A stretch of DNA of 64,000 nucleotides from contig NZ_JAVLAT010000003.1 in assembly GCF_032190615.1 (NCBI RefSeq), positions 186,001-250,000 of the forward strand. Reading direction: 5' to 3'. The translations under genes and the position numbers were made by a program. Positions 1-8,501 of this stretch are shown here, one piece after another. This stretch comes from Brucella pseudogrignonensis (GTDB lineage: Bacteria; Pseudomonadota; Alphaproteobacteria; Rhizobiales; Rhizobiaceae). Below the pieces are notes generated by a model. The model ran no database searches, had not been told where the DNA came from, and saw only the letters and a program-made list of their open reading frames with translations. How positions within the stretch are numbered: the stretch's first letter is position 1; the number at the start of each line of letters is the position of its first letter.

Positions 1-416
1 ATGCTGTAAGAAGCTTTGAATCTGCGCTGATGACTGGATCTGCTTCCCAACGTTCGGAAGCGGCCTATGGCCAGGCGCTGGCTTATTTGCGTGCAGGTCT
101 TGTTGATAAAGCCGCCGTATCAGCCACTAAGGCACCGTTAAGCCCTCAACGTCAGAAGGAACTGCGCGTTTCAATATTATCAGATAAAGCCGTTGCTGCT
201 TATCAAGCTGGCAACTTTCGTGATGTCCTTTCTATACTCGAGCAACGCGCTCAATTGGCAGCGCCTCGAAAGGATCTGATGGGTCTTCAAGCCGCGGCCT
301 ATTTGAAACTTCGTCGTTATGATGATGCGAGGGTAATTTATGAGGCATTGGCTGCCACCGGTGATCGCGAGGGAATAAGAGGAATGGCTGCAATCAGAGA
401 TATTCAGGGAAGATAA
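1..416 (+). CDS. TPR-like protein, C-terminal part (5' end outside window)
   Basis: The reading frame is open leftwards through the window edge, so only the last ~138 residues are seen; the ATG at 30 is probably internal. The sequence is alanine-rich and helical, with patterns such as AYLRAGLVDKAA, AYQAGNFRDVLSILEQ and AAYLKLRRYDDARVIYEAL that fit tetratricopeptide repeats. TPR arrays act as protein-interaction scaffolds, often in envelope or exopolysaccharide machinery, but nothing here identifies the partner. The stop codon lies inside a perfect AT-rich stem-loop that could end transcription. The specific function is unknown. Confidence 0.7.
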   Translation, partial: AVRSFESALMTGSASQRSEAAYGQALAYLRAGLVDKAAVSATKAPLSPQRQKELRVSILSDKAVAAYQAGNFRDVLSILEQRAQLAAPRKDLMGLQAAAYLKLRRYDDARVIYEALAATGDREGIRGMAAIRDIQGR

Positions 417-447
417 TTTGTCGAATCTTCTTCTTTCGACAAATTAT
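413..447 (+). terminator. stem-loop at the end of the TPR gene
   Basis: A 13-bp perfect inverted repeat (413-425 with 435-447) with a 9-nt pyrimidine-rich loop overlaps the TAA stop of the TPR gene. The stem is AT-rich and no clear T-run follows, so it may be a weak terminator or an mRNA 3' end stabiliser. Confidence 0.45.
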
Positions 448-579
448 AACTTTGTTAATAAGTGTAAACGAATTGCTAATATTGCAGTAATTGGTTAGCT
501 ATTAACCATGTTGAGCACTATTCGAATAGGCAGGTGATTCATAGTCCGCTCAACTTGAGATTGAAGTTGTTTTTTTGGA

Positions 580-3165
580 TTGTGTTTGATGGCGGCGGAA
601 AAACGAAAGCGATTAAATTCGGCATGTGCTAAGAGCTTAATCCTTAGCTTTTTCTGTTTTAATTCAATTGCACTCCATACTAATGCCGCTTCCTCCGCAG
701 AGCCGTTTCAGCTGCTGGAAACCGACAATATTCCTCTTTCTCCCGTCGATGAACCAGGGATTAAGGGGTTTCAAATGCTCTCGAGCGATGTTCAAAACGG
801 CCGTGATCTCGTATTTAAAAATGGGGAAACAGCAGGTCAGCTCGAAATTACAAATAATGTTGCTGATAGGACGACATTTCTCGACCAAAGTTCTGGCGGC
901 GAGGCTACTATTATCAATAATTCTGGAGGCGAAACGTGGTTTTCGGACCAGTCCACGGCTTCAAACGCATTTATTACTGTGAACACGGATGCAAAATTAT
1001 CGTTTGACCAACAGAGTTCCGCGGCAGATTCCCGAATAACCAATAATGAGGCGGGGCTGGTTACGTTTTCCGATGAGACCTCAGCCGGTGATTCTGTAAT
1101 AACGAACAATGGAACAGTTAGTTTTAATGGCAGTTCGTCTGCAGACAATTCTCTGATTACCAATAACTCTTCTGGTGATATGGCGTTTCGCGATAACGCA
1201 GATGCGGGGCGTCGCAACATAACAAATAATGGCCAGATTGATTTTTATGACCAGAGCTCTGCTGGTCAGGGTCTTATTGTCAATAACGAGTCTGGCAATA
1301 TAAATTTCTATGGGTCGTCTACAACGAATTCATCCGATCTCAACAATAGTGGTTCACTTGTTCTCAGCGATCATTCGTCAGCAAGCCAATCCTCTATTGT
1401 GAACAATGAGACGGGGACTATTCGCTTAGATGGCAGTGCAACAGCCGGCAGCGCGAATATAAACAATAGTGGCACAATCGCATTTAGCGATGAGAGCAGC
1501 GCTGGTAGTGCACGTCTGTTTAATAACGAGAAATCTTCCATAAGTTTCGATAACAAATCAAACGCTGGAAGCAGTTTTATCATTAATGCTGGCGACCTTG
1601 CGTTTTCGGGCACATCATCAGCGGGGAGTTCCTCGATCCTTATAAGTGGAGGCGGAACAGCGCGCTTTATTGGCCAGTCCACAGGCGGAACCTCAGACAT
1701 TCACATTGATCAAAATGGGGCTTTGGATGTTTCCCAGCTTGATAATCAGCAACTATCTATCGACTCTCTCGTCAGTGCAGGTAATGTCAATTTAGGGAGA
1801 ACTACGCTAACAGCAGATCAAAAGATCGCACTCAATGATACGTCGCATATTAGTCTCGTTCTCGGTTATGGACGATTGATCGCTGAAGACTTGGAACTCC
1901 AAGGTGGCACTCTCGACTTAAAACGTGCCGATGATTTGCTTTATGAAATTAACAAGACATACGGCATCTTTTACGCTCCGACATATAGCGGGTCCGCGTT
2001 CAGCGAGGTGTTAAGCCACGATTTTGTGTTTGTCACGCCGTTGGTGGATTCAAATACGGTTATTCTTACGCGTAACGATATTCGTTTTGATAGCGTTTCA
2101 AATACACCCAATCAAACCGCGGTGGCAGGCGCGATCGAATATCTTAACCCAGACAATTTGGTATATCGCTCAATTATCAGCGGTTCTGAAACCGATGCGA
2201 GTCGGAGTTTTGACTTTCTTTCAGGCGAAGTGCATTCAAGCATTATAACAGCTTTATCTGACAGCAGTTTGTATTTTCGCGATGAAGTATTTAACCGCGC
2301 TTTGCATGGCTTTAGAGGAACTGAAACGCGTTCAGAACAGCTTCAGTTTTGGCTGTCTGCCAGAGGCGTGAATGCCAAAACGAACGGTTCAGAAGCGATT
2401 GCAGGCGCCAAATCAAATGGCTACGGTATCAACGCTGGTATTGCCTATGATTTTACAGATCATTTATCCGCCGGTATCGTAGGTGATTATCAAGATACTT
2501 CGCTAAAGATTTCCGACCGCGCAAGTGCCGCAGATATTAACACATGGGGGGCGGGTTTATTCTTGCAGTGGCAGCAGAACGGCTTCAATGTCGGCGTTGG
2601 TGCAGCATATCAATATCATTCAATCCAAACGCAACGATTGTTAAACCTGAATGCATTGACGGGTACATTGAGTGCTGATTATAACGCATATACCACTCAG
2701 TATTTTACCAAAGCTGGTTATACATTCGACGCGGGGATTATGGATGTCCAGCCGTATCTGGCTTTGAGTTATTCATCGACGGAAATTGATGGTTTTCGGG
2801 AAAGTGGCCTTTTGGATGCAGCCCTTTCCGGATCATCATTGTCTATAAACAATACTACGGGAACGCTGGGCATCCAGACCAACGCCTCTTATTCTATCAA
2901 TCAGAGATATAGTCTAAATACACGGCTAAATGCTGCCTGGAATAAGGAGTGGGGTGATCGCAATACCCGCCGCGAACTTTCATTTGCGCCGGAATATCCT
3001 TTCTACGTTTTTGGAACTTCTTCCAACGATGAATATTTGCTTATGAGATTGCAGATTGGTCTGGTTAATTTAGAGCGGTTCTCAATGAATCTTACATATA
3101 CGGGAGTTTTCGGAAACGAAACAGACTCAACAACATACGCCACAAATGCTGTATTGAAATTCTAG
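580..3165 (+). CDS. autotransporter with repetitive passenger domain
   Basis: Predicted type Va autotransporter exported to the outer membrane. The coordinate uses the upstream TTG; the ATG at 589 is an equally likely start and no clear Shine-Dalgarno decides. Residues ~18-40 form a signal peptide (hydrophobic stretch, then NAASSAEP). Residues ~79-377 hold about 15 tandem units of 18-23 residues with the pattern FxDxSSAGxSxIxNNxxGxxxF, as expected for a beta-helical passenger rich in Ser, Asn and Gly. Residues ~588-861 form the beta-barrel translocator, starting near LQFWLSARG and ending in a terminal Phe (NAVLKF), the usual recognition signal for outer-membrane assembly. Likely an adhesin or surface protein; the ligand is unknown. 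It stands alone and is followed by IS relics. Confidence 0.88.
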   Translation: MCLMAAEKRKRLNSACAKSLILSFFCFNSIALHTNAASSAEPFQLLETDNIPLSPVDEPGIKGFQMLSSDVQNGRDLVFKNGETAGQLEITNNVADRTTFLDQSSGGEATIINNSGGETWFSDQSTASNAFITVNTDAKLSFDQQSSAADSRITNNEAGLVTFSDETSAGDSVITNNGTVSFNGSSSADNSLITNNSSGDMAFRDNADAGRRNITNNGQIDFYDQSSAGQGLIVNNESGNINFYGSSTTNSSDLNNSGSLVLSDHSSASQSSIVNNETGTIRLDGSATAGSANINNSGTIAFSDESSAGSARLFNNEKSSISFDNKSNAGSSFIINAGDLAFSGTSSAGSSSILISGGGTARFIGQSTGGTSDIHIDQNGALDVSQLDNQQLSIDSLVSAGNVNLGRTTLTADQKIALNDTSHISLVLGYGRLIAEDLELQGGTLDLKRADDLLYEINKTYGIFYAPTYSGSAFSEVLSHDFVFVTPLVDSNTVILTRNDIRFDSVSNTPNQTAVAGAIEYLNPDNLVYRSIISGSETDASRSFDFLSGEVHSSIITALSDSSLYFRDEVFNRALHGFRGTETRSEQLQFWLSARGVNAKTNGSEAIAGAKSNGYGINAGIAYDFTDHLSAGIVGDYQDTSLKISDRASAADINTWGAGLFLQWQQNGFNVGVGAAYQYHSIQTQRLLNLNALTGTLSADYNAYTTQYFTKAGYTFDAGIMDVQPYLALSYSSTEIDGFRESGLLDAALSGSSLSINNTTGTLGIQTNASYSINQRYSLNTRLNAAWNKEWGDRNTRRELSFAPEYPFYVFGTSSNDEYLLMRLQIGLVNLERFSMNLTYTGVFGNETDSTTYATNAVLKF
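814..1710 (+). repeat. tandem passenger repeats (~15 units of 18-23 codons)
   Basis: In-frame degenerate repeats inside the autotransporter gene. Units share an aromatic or Leu residue followed by D/N, a Ser-rich turn with AG, and an I-x-NN ending. DNA identity between units is low, so the array is old or under diversifying constraint rather than a recent slippage product. Confidence 0.8.
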
Positions 3166-3180
3166 TGTATGCCTGTTGAA

Positions 3181-3345
3181 GGCACTGTTACCTAACCTAC
3201 GTGTAAACATTAGTGGCGATAACTGGCTATGATCGAACCTCGTTCTTCGCTTTACCATCGGCATCGTTATCCCGCTGAGATTATTGCAGAGGCGGTGTGG
3301 TTGTATCTCCGATTTCCATTGATGGGGAAGACCGTCCCGCTCTAA
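3181..3345 (+). mobile_element. IS6-family relic, left end and transposase N-terminus
   Basis: Begins with GGCACTGTTAC, a typical IS6-family terminal repeat, followed at 3229 by an ATG-initiated frame reading MIEPRSSLYHRHRYPAEI and then AEAVWLYLRFPL, the conserved N-terminus of IS6 transposases. Homology stops near 3321 and the frame terminates at 3345, so the catalytic domain is gone. The same N-terminal sequence occurs in the relic at 58738-59152 in the opposite orientation. Confidence 0.75.
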
Positions 3346-3393
3346 CCCGGTTCGTCGTATGATGAATAGCCAACTCAAACAGGAGCCATTGAT

Positions 3394-3497
3394 ATGATTG
3401 CCAGCACAATCGGCCTTGATCTGGTCAAGCATAACTTTCACGTCCATACGGTGGATGCCGCGGGTTTAGTGATTAAAACCGCTGCGCTCCGGCGAAG
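3394..3497 (+). pseudogene. IS110-family transposase N-terminal relic
   Basis: ATG at 3394 opens a frame reading MIASTIGLDLVKHNFHVHTV, matching the start of IS110-family transposases (TIGLDLAKxxFxVH, containing the first acidic residue of the DEDD domain). A Shine-Dalgarno-like AGGAG lies about 9 nt upstream. Homology is cut off near 3497, where the terminal repeat of the IS3 fragment begins; the frame then stops at 3516. The rest of the element is absent from the window. Confidence 0.7.
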
Positions 3498-4215
3498 TGG
3501 ACTTGCCCTGATTTAGTGGAGAGTTTCTGTCACTAATTTCCGGTTCATGGTCTCGGACTGGATCGGGGATTTATATCCGAGTGCAGAATGTCTTCGCACA
3601 GGATTATAGAAGCCGTCAATGTATTCGCCAATGGCCTTGATCGCGTAATTTCTGGTCTGGAATACAGTGCGCCAGATCAGTTCCGACTTGATCGTCTTGA
3701 AGACGGTTTCGACCATGGCATTATCATAACAATTTCCTTTACCGTTCATGGATGGAAGCATGCTGTGCGCTTTGAGGATTTTGCGATACTCATAACTGGC
3801 ATATTGGCTCCTCTTGTCCGAGTGCTGTATCAGCCCGGGCTTTGGTTGCCGGATAGCAATAGCCTTCTTCAAAGCACAAATAGCCAAATCCTTCTTCATC
3901 CGATCCCGCGCTTCCCAGCCGATGATGCGACGAGAATAAAGATTGACAACGATTGCCAGATATAGCCAGCCTTCAGCAGTCCATATGTAACTGATGTCGA
4001 CACCCCATTTCTGATTGGGTTCGTCGCAAGTGAAGCCCTGATCCAGAAGATTGGGAGCGACAGGCTCATCATGATTGCTGTCGGTCGTGCGTTTGAAGCG
4101 CGTTTTCTGCCAGGCTTTAAGGCCGTTTTCACGCATCAGTCGCGCCGTGCGGTGACGTCCTACCCGAATACCTTCTTCGCTCAGTTCGACATGCATACGA
4201 GGGCTGCCATAGATT
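3498..4215 (-). mobile_element. IS3-family element, truncated
   Basis: One end of an IS3-family element. The likely terminus is TGGACTTGCCCTG at 3498. The element is cut at 4215 by the neighbouring IS6 copy, so orfA, the start of orfB and the other terminal repeat are missing. No remaining half is found beyond the IS6 element at 5033, which fits an IS6-mediated adjacent deletion rather than a simple insertion. Confidence 0.75.
3513..4215 (-). pseudogene. IS3-family transposase OrfB, 5'-truncated
   Basis: The frame runs open into the IS6 border at 4215, reading IYGSPRMHVELSEEGIRVGR, a typical IS3 OrfB segment, so the ATG at 4196 is internal. An rve/DDE integrase core follows with WGVDISYIW, HSDKRSQYAS and CYDNAMVETVFKTIKSEL, carrying the D, D and E positions. 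The motif is usually HSDRGSQY; here the R and G positions read K and R. With its N-terminus and helix-turn-helix partner OrfA missing it is unlikely to act. Confidence 0.8.
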
Positions 4216-5032
4216 GGTTATGTCGCAAATTTATCATGATGTTAGAAGCGGCCAGATCTTCAGACGCAATTATGCTGCGAGCTCCGCAAAGACTTTAAAT
4301 GGCGAGCGGTTGTCATTTGCGAACTGCTTCTTACGGATCATATGCGCCACTTCTATGCCCGCGATTGTCGCTGCGGCTGAATGAAACGCCTTAAAGCCCA
4401 TCATCGGTTTGGTAATTCGCTTGATAAACCGGTGATCCTGCTCAAGGATGTTGTTGAGATATTTAACCTGCAGGATTTCAATCATTTTGCTGTGACCGGT
4501 GATTTTCAGGATTGTGTTTACAGCTTGTGCTCCGGCCAGATTGGCTCCGCTTTTATCAATGACAATTTTGTCTGGAACACCGTTGGCTGCGATGGCTTTC
4601 TTGAAGAAACGCCGTGCTGCAGCCAGATTCCGGCGTTCGGAGAGCATGAAATCCAGTGTTTGGCCATCTCGGTCAACGGCTCGGTACAGATAGGTCCATT
4701 GACCACGAACCTTGATATAGGTCTCGTCAACACGCCAGGAACGGGCCGTGGGTCGCTTGCGCGATTGCGCCTGGGCAGCGATCAGCGGTGAGTACCGGAC
4801 AACCCATCGGTTCAAGGTCGCATGATCCACAGCAATGCCGCGTTCTGCCAGAATTTCCTGAAGGTCACGATAGGAAACCGGGTAACGCACGTAAAAGAAG
4901 ACTGCATGCAGGATGATACTTTTTGGAAAATGGGTACCTTTGAAAGCGACCGTCATTCGCGTTCGCCTCACTCAATTATGCGCACTGACGCTCACATAGC
5001 TCAGCAGAAGTGAAAATTTTGCGACAGAATCC
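4216..5032 (-). mobile_element. IS6-family insertion sequence, apparently complete (817 bp)
   Basis: The left end GGTTATGTCGCAAATTT (4216) and the complement of the right end, GGATTCTGTCGCAAAATTTT (ending 5032), form imperfect terminal repeats around one transposase gene. The 8 bp on each side (CATAGATT and ATACGTTG) do not match, so there is no target duplication; together with the truncated IS3 on the left this suggests a deletion next to the element. A diverged copy lies at 53714-54527 in the same orientation. Confidence 0.85.
4270..4971 (-). CDS. IS6-family transposase
   Basis: A 233-residue DDE transposase of normal IS6-family length. The N-terminal zinc-ribbon/HTH-like segment includes FKGTHFPKSIILHAVFF and YPVSYRDLQEI. 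The catalytic triad is visible as WRVDETYIKV (D), VIDKSGAN (D) and NNILEQDHRFIKR (E). The Glu codon is GAG at about 4441-4443, in contrast to the mutated second copy. It could be active. IS6-family elements move by cointegrate formation and often delete adjacent DNA. Confidence 0.92.
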   Translation of the reverse strand: MRRTRMTVAFKGTHFPKSIILHAVFFYVRYPVSYRDLQEILAERGIAVDHATLNRWVVRYSPLIAAQAQSRKRPTARSWRVDETYIKVRGQWTYLYRAVDRDGQTLDFMLSERRNLAAARRFFKKAIAANGVPDKIVIDKSGANLAGAQAVNTILKITGHSKMIEILQVKYLNNILEQDHRFIKRITKPMMGFKAFHSAAATIAGIEVAHMIRKKQFANDNRSPFKVFAELAA

Positions 5033-5081
5033 ATACGTTGCAATCGGCTTGCCCCGTTAGTTCCTTCGAGGGGTTGTTCGA

Positions 5082-5726
5082 TTAAGGGTATTCCAGATCA
5101 GCGAAACCCTTCAGGCGCGCATCGCGATTACCCGGTGTTAGACTGAACCAAATCATCCTCACTTTGGCAACTATATTGGATTTAGGAATAAACCCGGATG
5201 AGAAGCGGCTATCAAATGCGTTATCTCGGTTGTCTCCTAATAGGAAATATTGGTCCGGAGGAACGAAAAACTCTACAGTGTTGTCCCCGACTGCTTTTGC
5301 TTGGAGTCTGACAACTATGTGGCTTTCGTTTCTGGCGGAAAATATTCTCGGAAGAAAGTGCAAGGGTCTTCCTGATCAGTTAAGCTTTTCGGGGAGGTGA
5401 TATGCGGGAGCCCATTGAGTGGCTCTAATTCGAAGCGGAGCATCGTTTATATAAACGATGCCACTATTCACCCTTACCCGGTCTCCAGGCAGCCCAATCA
5501 CGCGCCGAATATAAGGGACTACGTCACCGTCGCTTTTTGCGTGATATGTGATGAAGTCACCAAGAGCAATAGTCTCGTTTTCCGTGTATGAACTCGCACC
5601 AATTAGATCGCCAGGCATCAGTGTCGGGTACATGCTGCTACTAGCAATATAGTGATTGAAAACCTCGGCAGATGCTTTGAGTGGAAGAATGATCGTGCCT
5701 AACGCTAAAAGTAGTCGAACTGACAT
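5082..5726 (-). pseudogene. lepB: type I signal peptidase relic (premature stop, Lys to Arg)
   Basis: The start at 5726 is supported by a strong Shine-Dalgarno (TAAGGAGGG) just upstream. The protein shows a hydrophobic N-terminus, then SSSMYPTLMPGD (box with the catalytic Ser), PYIRRVIGLPGDRV (box that normally holds the catalytic Lys, here Arg) and LLGDNRDNAFDSRF. An in-frame TGA at 5376-5378, after HLPEKLN, splits the gene; the same frame continues to the GDNRDN box and ends at 5082. Both the nonsense codon and the Lys replacement argue that it is inactive. It is probably a paralogue of the housekeeping signal peptidase or a TraF-like peptidase, left beside an IS6 copy. Confidence 0.8.
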
Positions 5727-5996
5727 CAATCCCTCCTTATTACAGGGTAATTGCACAAAGCGAGAGCGAGGGGTAGAACCCGCTCTCTTGTTTAACTGCT
5801 TCCCTATTTCCGCACAACACAAGCGGTTAGATTGATATCGAAAAACTAGCGCAAGTGCATCATGCCTTTGATAAGGGTATGCCGCCGAGCGCCTTTTGCC
5901 GTTCTTTCCTTGACTGGTTATCAGGTAAAAGCGTTCAAGGTTCAGTTCGCAATTGTTATTTGAATCATAGATAAGTCGGTATTTTAACGGTTGTCG

Positions 5997-7706
5997 TTAA
6001 CTTATTTTGACTTTTATCATGTCGGCCACTCTTTCGGCTATCATGATCGTGGGTATATTGGTATTTGCGCAGGGGATTACGGGCATTAGGGACGCATCGC
6101 AAACGCGAAGTCCGTCAATGCCGTGAACTTTGCCGCATGCGTCGGTGACGGAAAGTGGATCATCCGCAGCGCCCATGCGGCATGTGCCTGAAGGGTGCCA
6201 TGTACCGCCAACATGCTGACGCACGAAACTGGTGAGTTCCGCGTCATCTTCCAAGAGCGATTTAATACTGATACCCGATGTAATGACAGTATGAACGAGT
6301 ACTGTTCGCAACGGTCCTGCCGCATCCAGGATGGCAGACAGAGTGCCACGCTGAAATGCATTCCATGTTCCGGGCGTGGCAACGTTTGCCACGCGAGGCG
6401 TGTAGCTTGAGGGGAAAACCGTGCCAGCAAACTCGCGCATATTTGGATCAGATAGAATTGTGGAGCCTTTTCGAACGGCATCCTTTAAGCGCTTTAGATC
6501 ACGCTCGTCGTTTAACATACGAAAATCGACATCTGGTTCTGCGTATGCATCTGATGCTGAGAGCGAAACGGCTCCACGTGAATAGGATTTATTGACCCAG
6601 AAGAATAGGCTGCCAATGCGATTGCCGACAGAATGCCATCCAGAGCGTGCAAGAATTGCCGCATGCATATCACCGGATGGCGTGCCGGGGAGGTTCGACG
6701 AGTAGCGCCAGATCGCCTGCTCATGGTGTTCCAGTGCATCGCGGTTGCGCGCCGTTGGCGGCAAATATGCAGCCACCGCGATGGAAGGATGTTCCATGAG
6801 GTTTTGACCAACGCCAGCTAGCGCGTGAACTACGGGGATTTCAAGGCTCTTAAGGTGCTGACCGGGGCCAATACCGGAACGCATTAGCAAAGCGGGTGAG
6901 TGAATTGCACCTGACGAAATGATGACTTCATTTGCATCGAGTTTAATATCGCCAGTGTTTCGGTTATTACTTCTGATAATCGCGCCGGTAGCTCTTTTTT
7001 CGTCAAACGTGACCTTTACGGCTGTAAAGCCAGTCATAATTTTTAGATTGGTTCGCTTACGAACCTCGTCGGTAAGGTAAGCGACAGACGTGGGAAGCCG
7101 TTCCCCATTATCACTGACGGCGATAGCTCCTCGATAGGTCCCATCGCGCCATTCGCCATTCTGATCCTCGCCAATCGGCCAACCATTTTTGTCTATTGTG
7201 TGCATCACCCGATCAACGAATGGCGATATGCTTTTATCGTCGATGCGACGGATTGAAATTGGTCCATCATGCCCATGCAGAGGTCCAGAAAAATCACGAT
7301 CCGCTTCAATTTTACGAAAATAGGGCAGGCAGTTTTCCCAATTCCACCCCTGAGCGCCGAGCCTCTCCCATTCGTCATAATCCGTAGGTGCGCCACGATT
7401 GGCCATCAGCGCGTTAATGGCTGAACCACCGCCGAGAATTTTAGCCTGTTCATAACGGCGTGAAGTGCGACTATCGTGGTTCTGACCAGAGCCACCCATA
7501 CGGGCTTTAAGTTTCACCCAGATGTTGTTTGTGTCGAGATAAGCGCGTCCCGGATAACGGCTGCGAATGGCATCGGGCATATCAACTGCGCTGATGTCCC
7601 GGCCTGCCTCGACAAGTATCACGCGCCGGTTTGGATCTTCCGACAGCCGAGCGGCCAGAACGCAACCCGCAGAACCGCCGCCGAGTATGAGGTGATCGGC
7701 AATCAT
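5997..7706 (-). CDS. GMC-family FAD oxidoreductase (choline dehydrogenase-like)
   Basis: A 569-residue glucose-methanol-choline oxidoreductase, predicted to oxidise an alcohol to an aldehyde. The N-terminal FAD-binding motif is HLILGGGSAGCVLAARL followed by VEAG; the GMC signature GGGSAINALMANRG lies near residue 95, and the C-terminal catalytic region has GTWHPSGTCRMG (His) and CANTNIPT (Asn). It is the last gene of the minus-strand operon and its ATG overlaps the upstream permease stop by 4 nt (ATGA), so translation is probably coupled. Context with an amine-type transporter suggests an amino-alcohol substrate; choline, ethanolamine derivatives or others cannot be told apart. Confidence 0.9.
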   Translation of the reverse strand: MIADHLILGGGSAGCVLAARLSEDPNRRVILVEAGRDISAVDMPDAIRSRYPGRAYLDTNNIWVKLKARMGGSGQNHDSRTSRRYEQAKILGGGSAINALMANRGAPTDYDEWERLGAQGWNWENCLPYFRKIEADRDFSGPLHGHDGPISIRRIDDKSISPFVDRVMHTIDKNGWPIGEDQNGEWRDGTYRGAIAVSDNGERLPTSVAYLTDEVRKRTNLKIMTGFTAVKVTFDEKRATGAIIRSNNRNTGDIKLDANEVIISSGAIHSPALLMRSGIGPGQHLKSLEIPVVHALAGVGQNLMEHPSIAVAAYLPPTARNRDALEHHEQAIWRYSSNLPGTPSGDMHAAILARSGWHSVGNRIGSLFFWVNKSYSRGAVSLSASDAYAEPDVDFRMLNDERDLKRLKDAVRKGSTILSDPNMREFAGTVFPSSYTPRVANVATPGTWNAFQRGTLSAILDAAGPLRTVLVHTVITSGISIKSLLEDDAELTSFVRQHVGGTWHPSGTCRMGAADDPLSVTDACGKVHGIDGLRVCDASLMPVIPCANTNIPTIMIAERVADMIKVKIS

Positions 7707-8497
7707 GCTGCTACATGCTCCTTGCGCTGGCGGCCACTACTTAAGGCTGCGAGCATGACAACGATAAAGGATACAGCGGTCAGGAGAGAACTGATCGATG
7801 CAATGGTCGGATCAATCTCGTCACGAAGTGCTGTGAACATACGCTTTGTCAGCGTCTGATATTGTCCCCCGGAAATAAACAACGACACAACAGTTTCGTC
7901 GATAGCTGAAATGAATGCGAACAATAAGCCTGAAATAACGCTCGGTTTGATTTGTGGCAGCGTGACCGCAAAGAAGGCTCGAAAACGGTTCATACCGAGG
8001 CTACGGGCCACCATTTCTTGTGTGGGGTCGAATTTGCGCAAGCCCACCAAAACTGACGTGACTACATAAGGGAGGCCGAGCATCACATTGGCGAGGATGA
8101 GACCTGAAAGGGTTGCCAGCAATCCGACCTTTGCAAATACAAAGAACACCCCGACCGCAGTGATGACAATCGGCACAACAAGCGGCAGCAATAAAACTAC
8201 TTGCATGCTGCGGACAAGCCGGGAGGATGTGAGATTGAGCGCGTAGGCTGCGGCAGTGCCGATGATCGTGGAAAGAATTGCACTCGCTATCGCAACGATC
8301 AAACTAATTTTTGTTGCCTGCATCCATGCGCTGCTAGCGAGATAGGCCTCATACCAGCGAAACGACCAGCTTGGCGGCGGAAAAGTCAGAAATCGTGTTC
8401 CTGAAAAAGACATGGGTACAATAATCAGGATCGGGATGATGAGCCAGATTAGGATGAGCGAAACGACAGTGATGAGGATTGCGCGGGAAACTGACAT
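7703..8497 (-). CDS. ABC transporter permease, PotC-like
   Basis: A 264-residue inner-membrane permease of the spermidine/putrescine class with about six membrane segments (first ILITVVSLILIWLIIPILII). The conserved EAA loop appears as ARSLGMNRFRAFFAVTLPQI and couples to the ATPase. I chose the ATG at 8497, five bases after the upstream permease stop; an in-frame ATG at 8527 would overlap that gene. It pairs with the permease at 8502-9374 and the ATPase at 12668-13759. A decayed homologue of its C-terminal third lies at 41818-42110. Confidence 0.9.
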   Translation of the reverse strand: MSVSRAILITVVSLILIWLIIPILIIVPMSFSGTRFLTFPPPSWSFRWYEAYLASSAWMQATKISLIVAIASAILSTIIGTAAAYALNLTSSRLVRSMQVVLLLPLVVPIVITAVGVFFVFAKVGLLATLSGLILANVMLGLPYVVTSVLVGLRKFDPTQEMVARSLGMNRFRAFFAVTLPQIKPSVISGLLFAFISAIDETVVSLFISGGQYQTLTKRMFTALRDEIDPTIASISSLLTAVSFIVVMLAALSSGRQRKEHVAA

Positions 8498-8501
8498 GAT
8501 C

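Noticed and set aside
837..1700. Long antisense frames opposite the autotransporter passenger (837-1220, 1371-1700, minus strand)
   Set aside because: They arise from the biased Ser/Asn/Gly codons of the repeats, have no ribosome-binding site and resemble no protein family.
814..1710. Repeat array considered as CRISPR or satellite DNA
   Set aside because: Units are in-frame, degenerate and coding; there are no identical direct repeats with unique spacers. No CRISPR array was seen in the window.
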